The notes beneath the pieces were generated by a model. The model did not search any database. It was not told where the DNA came from and was given only the letters and a program-made list of their open reading frames with translations. A stretch of DNA of 64,000 nt from contig NZ_CAADHO010000004.1 in assembly GCF_900699765.1 (NCBI RefSeq), forward strand, positions 434,001 through 498,000, given 5' to 3'. Source of the stretch: Desulfoluna butyratoxydans. GTDB taxonomy: Bacteria; Desulfobacterota; Desulfobacteria; Desulfobacterales; Desulfolunaceae. The translations under genes and the position numbers were made by a program. Of the stretch, positions 18,736 to 27,675 are shown one piece after another. The stretch's first letter is position 1; each line of letters starts with the position of its first letter.

Positions 18736-19236
18736 CTATGGCGTGAGTTTACGGATCACCGCCTCGTGTTCGGGCCACTGGGAAAGAAGATCGTCTCGCT
18801 CGGCCATTTCAAAGTCCTCGAACTCGAAACCTGGGTGGGTGGTGCAGCCCACCAGGGCGTGGCCTTCCCCCTCAAGGGATGCGCCGAACCAGCAGCCCGC
18901 CTTGACAAGGGCCTGGAATGTTTCGCCCCGTGCAATGTCGGCACCTAAGCGAATGTCTTCCAGGGTCCCTTCGGGGTGGATGACATGGACGGTGAGGGTC
19001 GTGCCTTCATAGAAGTGCCAGAGCTCATCTGCCTTAATGCGATGCATGCGGGAGATGTCATTTCCTTCCAGGAGAAAGTAGATGGCGGCCCCTGTGCTGC
19101 GCCGCCCCGGAAAGGAGGCGTCTTCGTCCATGGCGTCGAAGAAGAGGTCCGATTTGTAGGTCTCCCGGTAGTACCCGCCTTCGGGGTGAGGGACGAGATC
19201 CAGGGCGTCAATGAGTTCATGAACGCGTGATTCCAT
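18736..19236 (-). CDS. DUF985 cupin-fold protein
   Basis: 166 residues starting MESRVHELIDALDLVPHPEGGYYRETYKS; AAGGAG precedes the ATG by about 7 bases, so the 26-residue upstream extension of the frame is rejected. PHPEGGYYRET, AIYFLLEGNDISRMHRIKADELWHFYEG and TTHPGFEFEDFEMAERDDLL are the landmark motifs of the DUF985 / YML079-like cupins (PF06172). The fold is a single-domain double-stranded beta-helix. Structures of relatives show a buried pocket, and the function is unknown though sugar epimerase-like roles have been suggested. It is the first gene of a two-gene unit with the Mut7-C protein. Confidence 0.88.
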   Translation of the reverse strand: MESRVHELIDALDLVPHPEGGYYRETYKSDLFFDAMDEDASFPGRRSTGAAIYFLLEGNDISRMHRIKADELWHFYEGTTLTVHVIHPEGTLEDIRLGADIARGETFQALVKAGCWFGASLEGEGHALVGCTTHPGFEFEDFEMAERDDLLSQWPEHEAVIRKLTP

Positions 19237-19439
19237 GCAGGGCTCCTTATACGGCAAGGTATGGCGAGGCGCCCGGGAAGACGGCGATTGGCAAGGGCGA
19301 TGCGGGGGCCTCATGGTTTGCTACGCCCGTATGGTTATACTCTTTGGGCAGCCCGGGGTTCAACCGCAAAGTGCGGGTGAGGGAAATGCGCCATGGGCGC
19401 ATATGCAGGGGCAACCCACTATATAAATAGAGGTTTATT

Positions 19440-19639
19440 GCCTCCGGCGGCCCTGCCGGGGGCCAACCTTTTAAAAAGGTTGCCAAACAGGTTTGGGTTG
19501 GCCATCGACGGTGTGGCGCATTCGGCCACGGAAAAATTTACAATGCTACGAAAAATGCCGCTGTGATTTGGCCCGAGGAACGAGGGCAAAATCACAGCGG
19601 CAATCTGCTTTCAAGGTGGCACACCTTGCCGCCGGAGGC
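19440..19639. repeat. Structured interspersed repeat R5 (best-preserved copy)
   Basis: Ends GCCTCCGGCGG (19440-19450) and CCGCCGGAGGC (19629-19639). It carries the hairpin CCAACCTTTT/AAAAGGTTG, then a 17-bp stem 19557-19573 with 19585-19601 (one mismatch) around loop CGAGGAACGAG, then AAGGTG-gca-CACCTT. It occupies the 421-base spacer between the cupin gene and tmcA; 19237-19439 holds nothing else I can name. Confidence 0.8.
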
Positions 19640-19657
19640 GTTTTTTAGGCCCTTCAT

Positions 19658-20038
19658 TCAAGGTTGATCTTTTGCATGGCATTGCCCGCAGGTGATGGGT
19701 CCGGATTGAACAGAGAGGTGGCAGCCCTTGCACCGGTTGTGAAAGGCCGCTTCTGTTTTGGGGACGCCTTTGGCCGCGTCATCATGGCATTCCCGGCAGG
19801 CCGTCTCTTCCGAGCTTTCGTCCGGGAGGAGCATTCCCTCGTCATCAAAGAGGTGGTGGCAGAGGGCGCAGGACTCTTCCAGGTCGGCGGCTTCATTGTG
19901 GGTGTCGTGATCGAACCGGGAGAGGGGACGGGTGCGGGGGGCGTCCATGCTCTCTTCCAGGACGGAGGAAAAGGCTGCGCCGGTAAAGGCAAGGAGCAGG
20001 GCGAGTGCCAGCAGACAGGGATTGAGAAATCGGGTCAT
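19658..20038 (-). CDS. tmcA: TmcA, type II tetraheme cytochrome c3
   Basis: A 126-residue periplasmic cytochrome with signal peptide MTRFLNPCLLALALLLAFTGAAFS. Four CxxCH heme sites: CALCH (57-61), CRECH (81-85), CKGCH (103-107) and CGQCH (117-121). FDHDTH (42-47) supplies axial His ligands as in class III cytochromes c. In Desulfovibrio the Tmc complex takes electrons from periplasmic hydrogenase and type I cytochrome c3 and carries them across the membrane toward sulfate reduction. It is the last gene of the operon, two bases after tmcB. The spacing and neighbours make the assignment firm; in Desulfovibrio tmcA comes first, so the order is inverted here. Confidence 0.9.
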   Translation of the reverse strand: MTRFLNPCLLALALLLAFTGAAFSSVLEESMDAPRTRPLSRFDHDTHNEAADLEESCALCHHLFDDEGMLLPDESSEETACRECHDDAAKGVPKTEAAFHNRCKGCHLSVQSGPITCGQCHAKDQP

Positions 20039-20040
20039 CG

Positions 20041-21363
20041 TCAGATCTCCATGGTTTCGTAGATGATGTCGCTGAGGAACTTGATCTTCATGTCGATGCC
20101 GAAGTGGTGGATGATGTCCTCCAGGCCTCCGTGGCAGTTGTGGCAGGGGGTGATGACGGTGTCGGCCCCTTTGGCTTTGGCCTCCATAAGCTGTTCAGCC
20201 TTGGCCCGGTTGCCCAGGACCCGTTCGTTTTTGAAGTTGGGCCCGCAGTTGATGACCCCACCCCCTGCGCCGCAACAGAAGTTGTGCTCCCGGTTGGGTT
20301 CCATTTCGATGAGGGTGGTGCAGCACATGCGGGTGACCTCCCGGGCCAGCTCATGGAGCCCTCTGCCCCGCACGATGTTGCAGGGGTCGTGGAAGGTCAC
20401 GGGAGTGTCGAGTTTCTTTTTGATGGTGATACGTTTTTCGGTGAGGATCTCGTGGTAGAACTCCACGGCGTGCACCACCGGGACCGGCGGGGTTTTCCAG
20501 CCGAGGTACCTGTTGCCGGTGTCGTAGACGCTGCGGAAGGCGTGGCCGCATTCGCCCATGACGATGCGGTTGACCTTGAGGCGCATGGCCGTGTCGAAAT
20601 GGGCTTTTTTGAGCCTGCCCATCATCTCGTAATCTCCTGTGTACATGCACATGTCGCTGTTGTCCCAGCCCCGGGTGCCCGGATAGGTCCAGCTGATGCC
20701 CGCTCTGTCCATGATCACCGCGGCCTGGTAGATGAGCTGGGCACGGAATTTTGGCTCCGGGCCGATGACCGAGTACATGATCTCAGCCCCTTCCCGCTCC
20801 ACGGGGATGGTGAGGTCCGGCAACTCTTCCCTTGCTTCCTCTTCCTGCCAGTAGAGGCTGTCCAGCCACTCGTCGTTTTTGATCCACATCTGGTTGAAGG
20901 TGGCGGAGTGGCTGTTGGCCGTGTCCTGAATGTAGTGGGGCACCACCCCGCAGAGAAAGCAGATGCGCCGGACCATGGCGATGAGGTAGGCGATGTCCAC
21001 GCCTAAGGGGCAGTAGAGGGTGCATCTGCGGCAGAGGTTGCAGTGGGTGAAGGCCACGATGGCCGCTTCTTTCAGGATTTCGGGCGTGATCCGCCTGCTT
21101 CGGGTCAGGGCCAGCAGGCTTTTTTTGACTTTGCCCGCCGGTGAGTAGGCCGGGTCTTTGTCCCGGGAGAGGTAGTAGTGGCAGCTGTCGCTGCAGAGCC
21201 CGCAGTGAACGCAGGTGGAGAGATAGGCGTCCAGGCGCGGGCTTGCCTCCTTGTGGATGACGGTGCGGATGATCTCTTTGACTTTCTTTTCATCAAATCG
21301 GGCCAGACCGGCTTCGATGCCGTCGTCCATGATAGCCAGCAGGCGTTGGGTCGTCTCGGTCAT
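20041..21363 (-). CDS. tmcB: TmcB, HdrD-like Fe-S subunit of the Tmc complex
   Basis: 440 residues from the ATG at 21363, one base after the tmcC stop; an 11-residue extension upstream is rejected. Two [4Fe-4S] ferredoxin clusters are visible: C51-x2-C54-x2-C57-x3-C61 and C108-x2-C111-x2-C114-x3-C118. The C-terminal half has the CCG domains of heterodisulfide reductase subunit D: HDPCNIVRGRG, HNFCCGAGGGVINCG and TPCHNCHGGLEDI. This cytoplasmic-side subunit would pass electrons from cytochrome b (TmcC) to an unknown cytoplasmic acceptor. Overlapping or abutting genes on both sides show one operon. It differs from DsrK mainly by context: no dsrMJOP partners are present. Confidence 0.92.
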   Translation of the reverse strand: MTETTQRLLAIMDDGIEAGLARFDEKKVKEIIRTVIHKEASPRLDAYLSTCVHCGLCSDSCHYYLSRDKDPAYSPAGKVKKSLLALTRSRRITPEILKEAAIVAFTHCNLCRRCTLYCPLGVDIAYLIAMVRRICFLCGVVPHYIQDTANSHSATFNQMWIKNDEWLDSLYWQEEEAREELPDLTIPVEREGAEIMYSVIGPEPKFRAQLIYQAAVIMDRAGISWTYPGTRGWDNSDMCMYTGDYEMMGRLKKAHFDTAMRLKVNRIVMGECGHAFRSVYDTGNRYLGWKTPPVPVVHAVEFYHEILTEKRITIKKKLDTPVTFHDPCNIVRGRGLHELAREVTRMCCTTLIEMEPNREHNFCCGAGGGVINCGPNFKNERVLGNRAKAEQLMEAKAKGADTVITPCHNCHGGLEDIIHHFGIDMKIKFLSDIIYETMEI

Positions 21364-21364
21364 G

Positions 21365-22027
21365 TTACCAGTCCTTTGCCATGCGCACCCCGCCAAACTC
21401 GGATCCGGCGTAGCCGCGGGTGATGAGCATGTAGAAGATGTGGCTCAGTCGGGTGAAGGGGATGGCGGCGATGATGAGGTTGCCTGCCGTCATGTGAATG
21501 AGGGAAGCCCAGAGGAATCCCGGCCATTGAAAGCGGGCCCAGAGGCCGGAGAGCACCAGGGCTATCAGTGAAGCCAGGAGCATGTGGTCCGCAGGTGTGG
21601 TGATGTAGCGCACCGCGCGCAGGAACAGGCGTCGGCCCAGGAAGAAGAGCAGGGCGCACAGGGCGATGACGGCCAACACGTCCGAGACCGCCTCCGGGTA
21701 GCGGGGCAGACGGAAAAAGCTGCTGTCCGACAGGAGCACCCCGTGGGCCGAGTAAAAAAAGGGGAGGGTGAGGATGGCCATGTGAAAGGCGGTGGTGGCC
21801 ACGGTCATCACCGGGTGCGTGCGGGTGGTCCGGCTGACGTAGGGGATGAGGTGAAAGAGGATGGAACGCCCGGCGTATTTCCATGAGTAAAAAGCGAAAA
21901 ACGCTCTGTCCTTTTGCGCGGCGCGCTTGAAAAAAAGGAAAAGTTTCAGGGCGGTGCCGCCCAGGCAGACCGTGAGCGCCGCCTGGAATCCGATGCCGGT
22001 CATGAAAGCGTACAGGGTGTAGTGCAT
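21365..22027 (-). CDS. tmcC: TmcC, membrane cytochrome b (NarI/DsrM-like)
   Basis: 220 residues starting MHYTLYAFMTGIGFQAALTV, with GGAG upstream; the same frame runs on into tmcD, but that part is a shadow. Five or six hydrophobic helices are visible. Conserved His for b-type heme sit in SILFHLIPYVSRTTRTHPVMTVATTAFHMAIL and WASLIHMTAGNLIIAAIPFTRLSHIFYM, as in nitrate reductase gamma-like subunits. It carries electrons between periplasmic TmcA and cytoplasmic TmcB, possibly with menaquinone exchange. Seventeen bases separate it from tmcD and one base from tmcB. Confidence 0.9.
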   Translation of the reverse strand: MHYTLYAFMTGIGFQAALTVCLGGTALKLFLFFKRAAQKDRAFFAFYSWKYAGRSILFHLIPYVSRTTRTHPVMTVATTAFHMAILTLPFFYSAHGVLLSDSSFFRLPRYPEAVSDVLAVIALCALLFFLGRRLFLRAVRYITTPADHMLLASLIALVLSGLWARFQWPGFLWASLIHMTAGNLIIAAIPFTRLSHIFYMLITRGYAGSEFGGVRMAKDW

Positions 22028-22044
22028 GGCGATCACTCCGAATG

Positions 22045-23343
22045 TTATGTAAGGGCGATGAACTCCCGCGTGTAGCGATAGTCGGGGCCTTGTTTTTCTA
22101 TGCCGCAGATCATCAGGTGCTTGCTGTCCGGGGTAAAGGCGGGGGGGGCCATCCAGATGTAGGGACGCTTGACCTCCATGCCGTCTAAGAGAACGGAATA
22201 GACCTCGCCTCGTTTGACCTTGGCGGCCACATGGTTTCCGTGGTGGCTGAAGATGGGGTCCCATGCCGTGTCGAACCCATTGCCCATGGGGTGGTCGTCC
22301 ACCAGGATGACGGCTTTGCCCCGGTGGTGCCCGCAGCAGCCCAGGCGGGTTCCGCAGGGGCTGAACACGGGTTTGGCGAGGTACCCGTCCACTTTTGTTT
22401 TCCAGGGGGTGCCGTCCAGGACCACGGCCCATTTGCCGAAGTCCGGGGCGATAACGGCGGCGATGCGGTCCCCTGCCGGGGAGAGGGCCACCTCCCATAA
22501 CTGAAAATAGGTCTCCGGCCATGCTTGCTCCCCGTCACAGGCCAGGATCCACCCTTCAGGGCTTTTCACCGGTGCCCACACCATGGTTCCTTCCGGGTGG
22601 ACCACCGGTGCCCAGACCGAGGGCCAGGTTTCTCCCCAGCACTGGTCGTTGACGCAGATGGTGTAGTCGTACTGGTTGAGGCGTACATCTACGGCGCTCA
22701 GGGCGCCGTCCGCAGAGAGGACCGGGTTGAAGGCCCCAACGTAGCGACCGGTCCAGGCACCCTGGTCCGTTGCCAGGGTGAAGCACCCGGAGAGAAAGGT
22801 GTTCAGGTCGCCTTCGGCAATGGGGGCGGTCTGCACCACGGCGGCGGACCGTGAGCCTGTTTCGGCAAGGGTGAGGGAGAAGGTGTTTTCGTAGGATTCC
22901 GGCCAGGGGGTGTCGTCGACGACCGGGGTGTAGCGTCGTTGGTCCTGGGTTTCACAGGCCGTTGTGTCCTGGTCGGTGACCGAAAGGTTCCAGGCGATTT
23001 CCGCGGTGAGCTGCCAGGGGGTTGAAGCGGCAACGGCGGTCCAGCCCTCGTCGCCCTGGCAGAGGTAGGCAAAGTCGCGGTTTCCCATGGGCCTCAGGTC
23101 GGTGATGGAGACAAAGGGCTCTGAGATGTCGGGTTCGGTTTTGTCGATGCTTAAGGTGTAGAGGCAGCACTCCTCAGGTTCGGTGCGAATGGGAATGGCA
23201 AGTCGGGTGCCGTCTCTGGAAGCAACGGCTTTCCAGAAGGGAAACCGATCCGGCGGTGTGTCGGCGGGGCGGGGAATAAGGCAACTGAGGGAATCGGCGG
23301 GACTGTCGAAGGCGTCTGGTGTGACTCCACGGGGTGTTGACAT
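22045..23343 (-). CDS. tmcD: TmcD, tryptophan-rich protein of the Tmc complex
   Basis: 432 residues starting MSTPRGVTPDAFDSPADSL; AAGGAG is 7 bases upstream, so the longer frame to 23439 is not used. No signal peptide and no membrane helix, so it is probably cytoplasmic. It is strikingly rich in Trp, in repeated patterns such as W(P)E/WxxxVxxPEG and VLDGTPWKTKVDGYLAKPVFSPCGTRL, which look like beta-propeller blades. In Desulfovibrio the fourth tmc gene encodes a tryptophan-rich protein of unknown role, which matches well. It is the first gene here, making the operon tmcD-C-B-A. Its exact job in the complex is not known. Confidence 0.8.
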   Translation of the reverse strand: MSTPRGVTPDAFDSPADSLSCLIPRPADTPPDRFPFWKAVASRDGTRLAIPIRTEPEECCLYTLSIDKTEPDISEPFVSITDLRPMGNRDFAYLCQGDEGWTAVAASTPWQLTAEIAWNLSVTDQDTTACETQDQRRYTPVVDDTPWPESYENTFSLTLAETGSRSAAVVQTAPIAEGDLNTFLSGCFTLATDQGAWTGRYVGAFNPVLSADGALSAVDVRLNQYDYTICVNDQCWGETWPSVWAPVVHPEGTMVWAPVKSPEGWILACDGEQAWPETYFQLWEVALSPAGDRIAAVIAPDFGKWAVVLDGTPWKTKVDGYLAKPVFSPCGTRLGCCGHHRGKAVILVDDHPMGNGFDTAWDPIFSHHGNHVAAKVKRGEVYSVLLDGMEVKRPYIWMAPPAFTPDSKHLMICGIEKQGPDYRYTREFIALT

Positions 23344-23492
23344 CAACGTGCTCCTTTCCAAAGGGGTGGTCAGGAATCGCAGGAGAGCAGGGCTCGGGAA
23401 AACAGTGAAGGTTGCATGGTTTTTCCTTGGCCCCGACAAACACGGGTCGCAGTCATGGTGTTGTGGTACCGGTGGGCTCGTTGTTTTTAAAT

Positions 23493-23520
23493 ATCATACA
23501 TTTTTAGATGAAAAATTCAA
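23493..23520 (-). promoter_or_regulatory. Candidate sigma-70 promoter of tmcDCBA
   Basis: On the minus strand TTGAAT (23515-23520) and TATGAT (23493-23498) are 16 bases apart, in an A+T-rich patch about 145 bases before tmcD. I found no sigma-54 site here. The rest of 23344-23794 holds no gene. Confidence 0.4.
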
Positions 23521-23794
23521 CACTTGTTGCTTCAAAAAAGTAGAAAAAGAAGACTCACTTCTTCTGTGAAAACGGGCAAGACACAACAGGGTAGTGGGTT
23601 TTGACGTTTCTTTGTCATGTCCAACGGGCGGGGAACTTTATGAATGGCCAATGGTGCGGGTTTTCCTTGTGGAAGAGTACTGTTTCTTTTTGTCTTGTTT
23701 GCGAACATTGTTTGTGTAATAGATTTAGTGTTTGTTATATGGTTCCTCTGTTCTGAGTTGGCCCGTTACCTATTCACCATTTCCGGAGATAACC

Positions 23795-26776
23795 ATGGCT
23801 TTCATCCTACGATTCGGAGTGTTGTTTTTGATGTCCCTGGCAGTGGGTGCCTGTGGAAGCAGCGGCGGGTCCTCGGGGACACCGGATCCCGTCGGGAGTT
23901 CTGACGAGGTGTCCCTGGAGTCACCGGTCCATGGTGCCACGCTTCTCAACAAAGAGTTTTCCCTTGCCTGGAGTCCCAGCAAAACCAAAGGGGAGTCCCG
24001 GTGGGGGGTTACGGTTTCTACGGAGGTGGACGGAATCAAACAGACTGTGATGACCCTGTCCACAACGGCCCAGTCTTATCGGCCGCTCCAGCTGTCCGAC
24101 AACACGACCTACACGTGGAAGGTGGAAGCCCTCAACGACGAGGGGGAGAGTGTGGCCGCTTCCAAGGAGTGGTCATTTCATACCTTTCCTACCCGGATGC
24201 TTCCCTTTGACGGTGCCTTGGACCGCCACAGCTCCCCCGACGGGTTCACGGCCTTTGAAGGTGCCGTCTATTTTTCTGCCTACTCCCCGGAGTATGGCCG
24301 GGAGCTGTGGCGTAAACAGGGCAATGCTCCGGCTGAGCAGGTGGCGGACATCCATGCCGGGGACAAGGGCAGTTTGCCCATGGAACTCACGGTGTGTGGC
24401 CCGTGCCTCTATTTTTCCGCCGATGACGGCACACACGGCAGGGCGCTGTGGGTGATGAGGGCCGGTCAGGCTCCCCGGTTGGCTGGGCCGGAAGTGCCCG
24501 CCCCCGACGGTGAGGAAGAAGATGACGAGCCGGTTCCTGGCCGTGTTCCCACTTACCTTACGGCCGTCGGGGAGGCCCTCTATTTTGCTGCCAACGGCAC
24601 CGTGGAAGAAGAGGTCACCCTGTGGCGGCAGGGAGATGATGCAAGTGCTGCCGAGGAAGTGACTCGGGCCGAAGGGGAGGGGGCGCTGCAGAACCCCGAG
24701 TTCGGTACGGCGTACAACGGTCGCCTCTATGTTTCCGCATTCACCTCCGATGCCGGGCGAGAGCTCTGGCGGGTGGAGGGCACCACCGCTGTTTTGCAGG
24801 ACATCAACCCCGGAGACGCCTCCGGGAGCCCCAAGGAGATGGTGGTGTACGGGAGCTGTCTCTATTTTCGAGCCACCCTGGCCGGGCATGGATCGGAGTT
24901 GTGGGTGGTGGACGGGGACGCCGGGCCCGCCCTGCTCAAAGAGATCGCTCCGGGGGGAGCTTCCGGTGCGCCCGGCGGGTTTGCCGTGGCCGGTGACACT
25001 CTCTTTTTCGCCGCTGACACCATGGAACATGGCCGGGAACTCTGGCGGAGTGACGGCACCGGTGAAGGCACGGTCTGCGTGAAGGACATCTTGACGGAGC
25101 CGTCCCTGGGGAGCCAGCCCGCCCAACTTGCCGGGGCAAACGGTGTGCTCTATTTCAAGGCACAAACTCATGGAGAAGGATTTGAACTCTGGAAGAGCGA
25201 CGGCACTGAAGAGGGAACCGTCCTTGTCCGGGATATCCGGCCCGGAGAGGCAGGCAGCGGCATCGGCCCCATGGTCCCCTTTGGTGGCGGGGTGATCTTT
25301 CCCGCCGAGGAGAGTGCGTTCGACAAGGAACTCTGGTTCAGCGAAGGCGAGTTTAACACCACCTTCAGGCTCCGGGATATCCGTGTCGGTGAAAAAGGGA
25401 GTTACCCCGAGATGTTGAAAAACCTGGACGGCACCCTGTGGTTCCGGGCCGATGACGGCGTCCGTGGGAGCGAACTCTGGCAGAGCGACGGCACAGAGGC
25501 GGGCACCCGATTGACGGATAACCTGAACCCTTATGTGGACCCCGATGTGGACCAGATGGTTCGCGTGGGGGGGCGGGCCGTCATGGTGGCCACCTCCGGA
25601 GAGTACGGACGCGAACTTTTTACCTTCAACGCCGAAGGTGGTGTGGAGGTGCTTGCGGATATCTTTCCCGGCTATGGGGGCAGCGACCCTGAAGGGCTGT
25701 TTGTCCATGACGATCGCCTTTATTTTTCGGCCCGGGACGAAGAGAACGACCGATCCCTGTGGGTCACCCGCGGGACCCTGGACTCCACCGAGCGGTTGAC
25801 GGATCGCAACGGGGAGACGGTTGCCTTCCCCCGTTTTTTTGCGGCGGGCCCGGATGCGGTCTTTTTCCTTGCCGTTAAAAGCGACGAGTGGCAACTCTGG
25901 AAAACCTCCGGAACCAAGGACAACACCGAGGCCGTCACAGACGAGAACCATGACGTCGTGGTGGTGGGGCCGTATGTGGAAGGCTCCGATGCCGGTCTTG
26001 CCCTTGCCACAGCGGGAGACCGGGTTTTCTTCCGGGTTGGCGGCGACCTGCGGGTTCGGGAGAGCAGCGGTGAGGTGGTTCAGGTCCCCGGGGTCGAAAA
26101 CCCTGAGGGGTTGTACCCTGTGGAGGGATCTTTGCTTTTTGCCGCCCAGGTCGCCGGAGGCTCGGGGCCTTCGCGCCTTTGGCTGCTGGCTGCTGGCCAA
26201 AGCGAGGCCGGTGACCCTCTGGAAAGCCCCCAAGGCGTCCTTCTGGCACCGGAGAACTATCATCGCACCGGGGATCTGATCTATTTTTCCGCCCTTCCTG
26301 AAGGGCAGGCCGAGCATCGCCTCATTCGATTCTCTGTTTCAGACAACACCGTGACCGTTCCCACAGATGCCGAAGGCGGGAGTTTGACCAACCCCGACGA
26401 ATTCTGCGGTGTCGGGGGGCTATTGTGGATGATTGCCGATGTATCGGAGAGCCGGGGCATATGGCAGCTACCGGCCGGGGGCCTTCAGGCAACACCTCTT
26501 TCGTCTCTGGCACCCGGGGAGATCACAGGGCTCGCAGGTTCCCTGCGAACCGTTGGCGATGCCCTCTACTTTCTGGCGGATCACCCCCTGGAAGGGAAAC
26601 GGTGCCTCTACAAAACCCGCGGGGCAACCCTGGGCCCGGTGCTGGACTATTACGGACGTCCTTTACTTAATGCGAAACAACCGTTTGTGCTGAACGACTA
26701 TCTTTTCCTTACGGCCATGAATCAGGATGTGGGTTCAGGCAATGTTTTTCAGGGATTTTGGGTGACATCACCCTGA
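23795..26776 (+). CDS. Lipoprotein with fibronectin-like domain and ELW-x-x-DGT repeats
   Basis: 993 residues starting MAFILRFGVLFLMSLAVGAC, a lipoprotein signal with lipobox VGAC; GGAG is about 8 bases upstream. Residues about 45-130 look like a fibronectin type III domain (YTWKVEALNDEGES). The rest is at least eleven copies of a 45-65-residue repeat ending GRELWRxDGTxEGT, seen as GRELWRSDGTGEGT, FELWKSDGTEEGT, GSELWQSDGTEAGT and GRELWRVEGT; each starts with a LYFxA strand. This ELWxxDGT repeat is found in extracellular beta-propeller proteins of many bacteria; no enzymatic activity is known to me. Surface display by the lipid anchor is inferred. It is a single gene closed by a strong terminator. 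Confidence 0.85.
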   Translation: MAFILRFGVLFLMSLAVGACGSSGGSSGTPDPVGSSDEVSLESPVHGATLLNKEFSLAWSPSKTKGESRWGVTVSTEVDGIKQTVMTLSTTAQSYRPLQLSDNTTYTWKVEALNDEGESVAASKEWSFHTFPTRMLPFDGALDRHSSPDGFTAFEGAVYFSAYSPEYGRELWRKQGNAPAEQVADIHAGDKGSLPMELTVCGPCLYFSADDGTHGRALWVMRAGQAPRLAGPEVPAPDGEEEDDEPVPGRVPTYLTAVGEALYFAANGTVEEEVTLWRQGDDASAAEEVTRAEGEGALQNPEFGTAYNGRLYVSAFTSDAGRELWRVEGTTAVLQDINPGDASGSPKEMVVYGSCLYFRATLAGHGSELWVVDGDAGPALLKEIAPGGASGAPGGFAVAGDTLFFAADTMEHGRELWRSDGTGEGTVCVKDILTEPSLGSQPAQLAGANGVLYFKAQTHGEGFELWKSDGTEEGTVLVRDIRPGEAGSGIGPMVPFGGGVIFPAEESAFDKELWFSEGEFNTTFRLRDIRVGEKGSYPEMLKNLDGTLWFRADDGVRGSELWQSDGTEAGTRLTDNLNPYVDPDVDQMVRVGGRAVMVATSGEYGRELFTFNAEGGVEVLADIFPGYGGSDPEGLFVHDDRLYFSARDEENDRSLWVTRGTLDSTERLTDRNGETVAFPRFFAAGPDAVFFLAVKSDEWQLWKTSGTKDNTEAVTDENHDVVVVGPYVEGSDAGLALATAGDRVFFRVGGDLRVRESSGEVVQVPGVENPEGLYPVEGSLLFAAQVAGGSGPSRLWLLAAGQSEAGDPLESPQGVLLAPENYHRTGDLIYFSALPEGQAEHRLIRFSVSDNTVTVPTDAEGGSLTNPDEFCGVGGLLWMIADVSESRGIWQLPAGGLQATPLSSLAPGEITGLAGSLRTVGDALYFLADHPLEGKRCLYKTRGATLGPVLDYYGRPLLNAKQPFVLNDYLFLTAMNQDVGSGNVFQGFWVTSP

Positions 26777-26802
26777 TAGATTATGCAATAAAACAGACAA
26801 GT

Positions 26803-26846
26803 AAAAGGCTCTCGGAAAGGTTTTCCTTATCGAGGGCCTTTTTTTG
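26803..26846 (+). terminator. Rho-independent terminator after the ELW-repeat lipoprotein gene
   Basis: Stem AAGGCTCTCG/CGAGGGCCTT around a roughly 16-base loop, followed by seven T. It lies 27 bases after the stop codon. Confidence 0.8.
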
Positions 26847-26869
26847 TTCCCTGCGACTTAAAAAAAGTG

Positions 26870-26918
26870 TTGTCAAACGACTTATTACGAGATAGTGATA
26901 ATTTTAGAAATGTAGAAT
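26870..26918 (+). promoter_or_regulatory. Shared pilus-cluster upstream element, copy 1
   Basis: TTGTCAAAC (26870-26878), then TTTTAGAA (26902-26909) exactly 32 bases from its first base, then ATGTAGAAT (26910-26918). The same blocks with identical spacing precede the second pilus cluster at 35129-35177. Probably a promoter or regulator site; which sigma factor is unclear. The rest of 26919-27163 holds no gene. Confidence 0.55.
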
Positions 26919-27163
26919 TATGAACGTTGATTCGATGCAAAACCGGTTGTGCAGAGCCTTTGTCGCCGGCAGCGAATCAGTCTGGATACTGTGAGTCGCC
27001 TTGCGTGTGAATTTGTGTAATTAAGTCAAAAAAAGTCAATGATCCTCTCTGCTTCAAGTCGTTGGGGCCAACCGGCTGATAAGTAAATTTACTGTATAAC
27101 GTTTCATCTTTTTGGTCGTCGGTTGTTCGGAATCTCAGGGTCGTTTCGGCCGAGGAAACACAT

Positions 27164-27664
27164 ATGAATAATAATAAGGGGTTTACCCTGCTGGAATTGA
27201 TGGTGGTCGTGGGGCTAATCACGGTCCTTGCAGGTCTGGCCGCGCCGGAGGTCAAGCAGTGGGCTGCGTCCCAGCGACTCTCCGCATCGGTACGGAGCAT
27301 CCATTCGGCTTTTCAGCTGGCACGGCTGGAGGCCATCAAAGTGGGCGGCGATGTGGTTGTTGCCTTTTCCGAGGGAACGGGTCCCAGCGGGACTTACGCC
27401 GCCTTTGTGGATGAAGACGGGGACAGGGTCCAGGACACCGGCGAAAGGGTTATTGCCTCCGGGAGCCTGTCGAATCAGGTCACCATCGGCAGTGCCCGGT
27501 TTGATTTGGGGGGAACAGGAACCCTGGACAAACTGCAAACCCACTTTGACAGCCGTGGGCTCACCACCGGACGAAACGGTGAGGTCCGAATGACGAACGT
27601 TTACGGCAAAGCGGTGCGCGTGGTTCTCAACAGCGCCGGCAACAGCCGGGTTGAAATGATGTAA
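27164..27664 (+). CDS. fimT: Minor pseudopilin GspH/FimT (cluster 1)
   Basis: 166 residues. The prepilin leader MNNNKG is cut before FTLLELMVVVGLITVLAGLAA, the classic type IV pilin N-terminus with Gly at -1 and Glu at +5. The downstream QRLSASVRSIHSAFQLARLEAIKVGGDVVVAF and the C-terminal DSRGLTTGRNGEVRMTN and KAVRVVLNSAGNSRVE match GspH/FimT minor pilins. Such proteins prime pilus assembly as part of the FimU-PilV-PilW-PilX set. GAGG precedes the ATG. First gene of a six-gene unit; two bases from the next gene. A paralogue opens the second cluster (35340). Confidence 0.9.
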   Translation: MNNNKGFTLLELMVVVGLITVLAGLAAPEVKQWAASQRLSASVRSIHSAFQLARLEAIKVGGDVVVAFSEGTGPSGTYAAFVDEDGDRVQDTGERVIASGSLSNQVTIGSARFDLGGTGTLDKLQTHFDSRGLTTGRNGEVRMTNVYGKAVRVVLNSAGNSRVEMM

Positions 27665-27675
27665 GGATGCACAGG

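Noticed and set aside
24173-26317. 714-residue antisense frame across the ELW-repeat gene
   Set aside because: A shadow caused by the high G+C and repeats of the real gene; no start site or motif.
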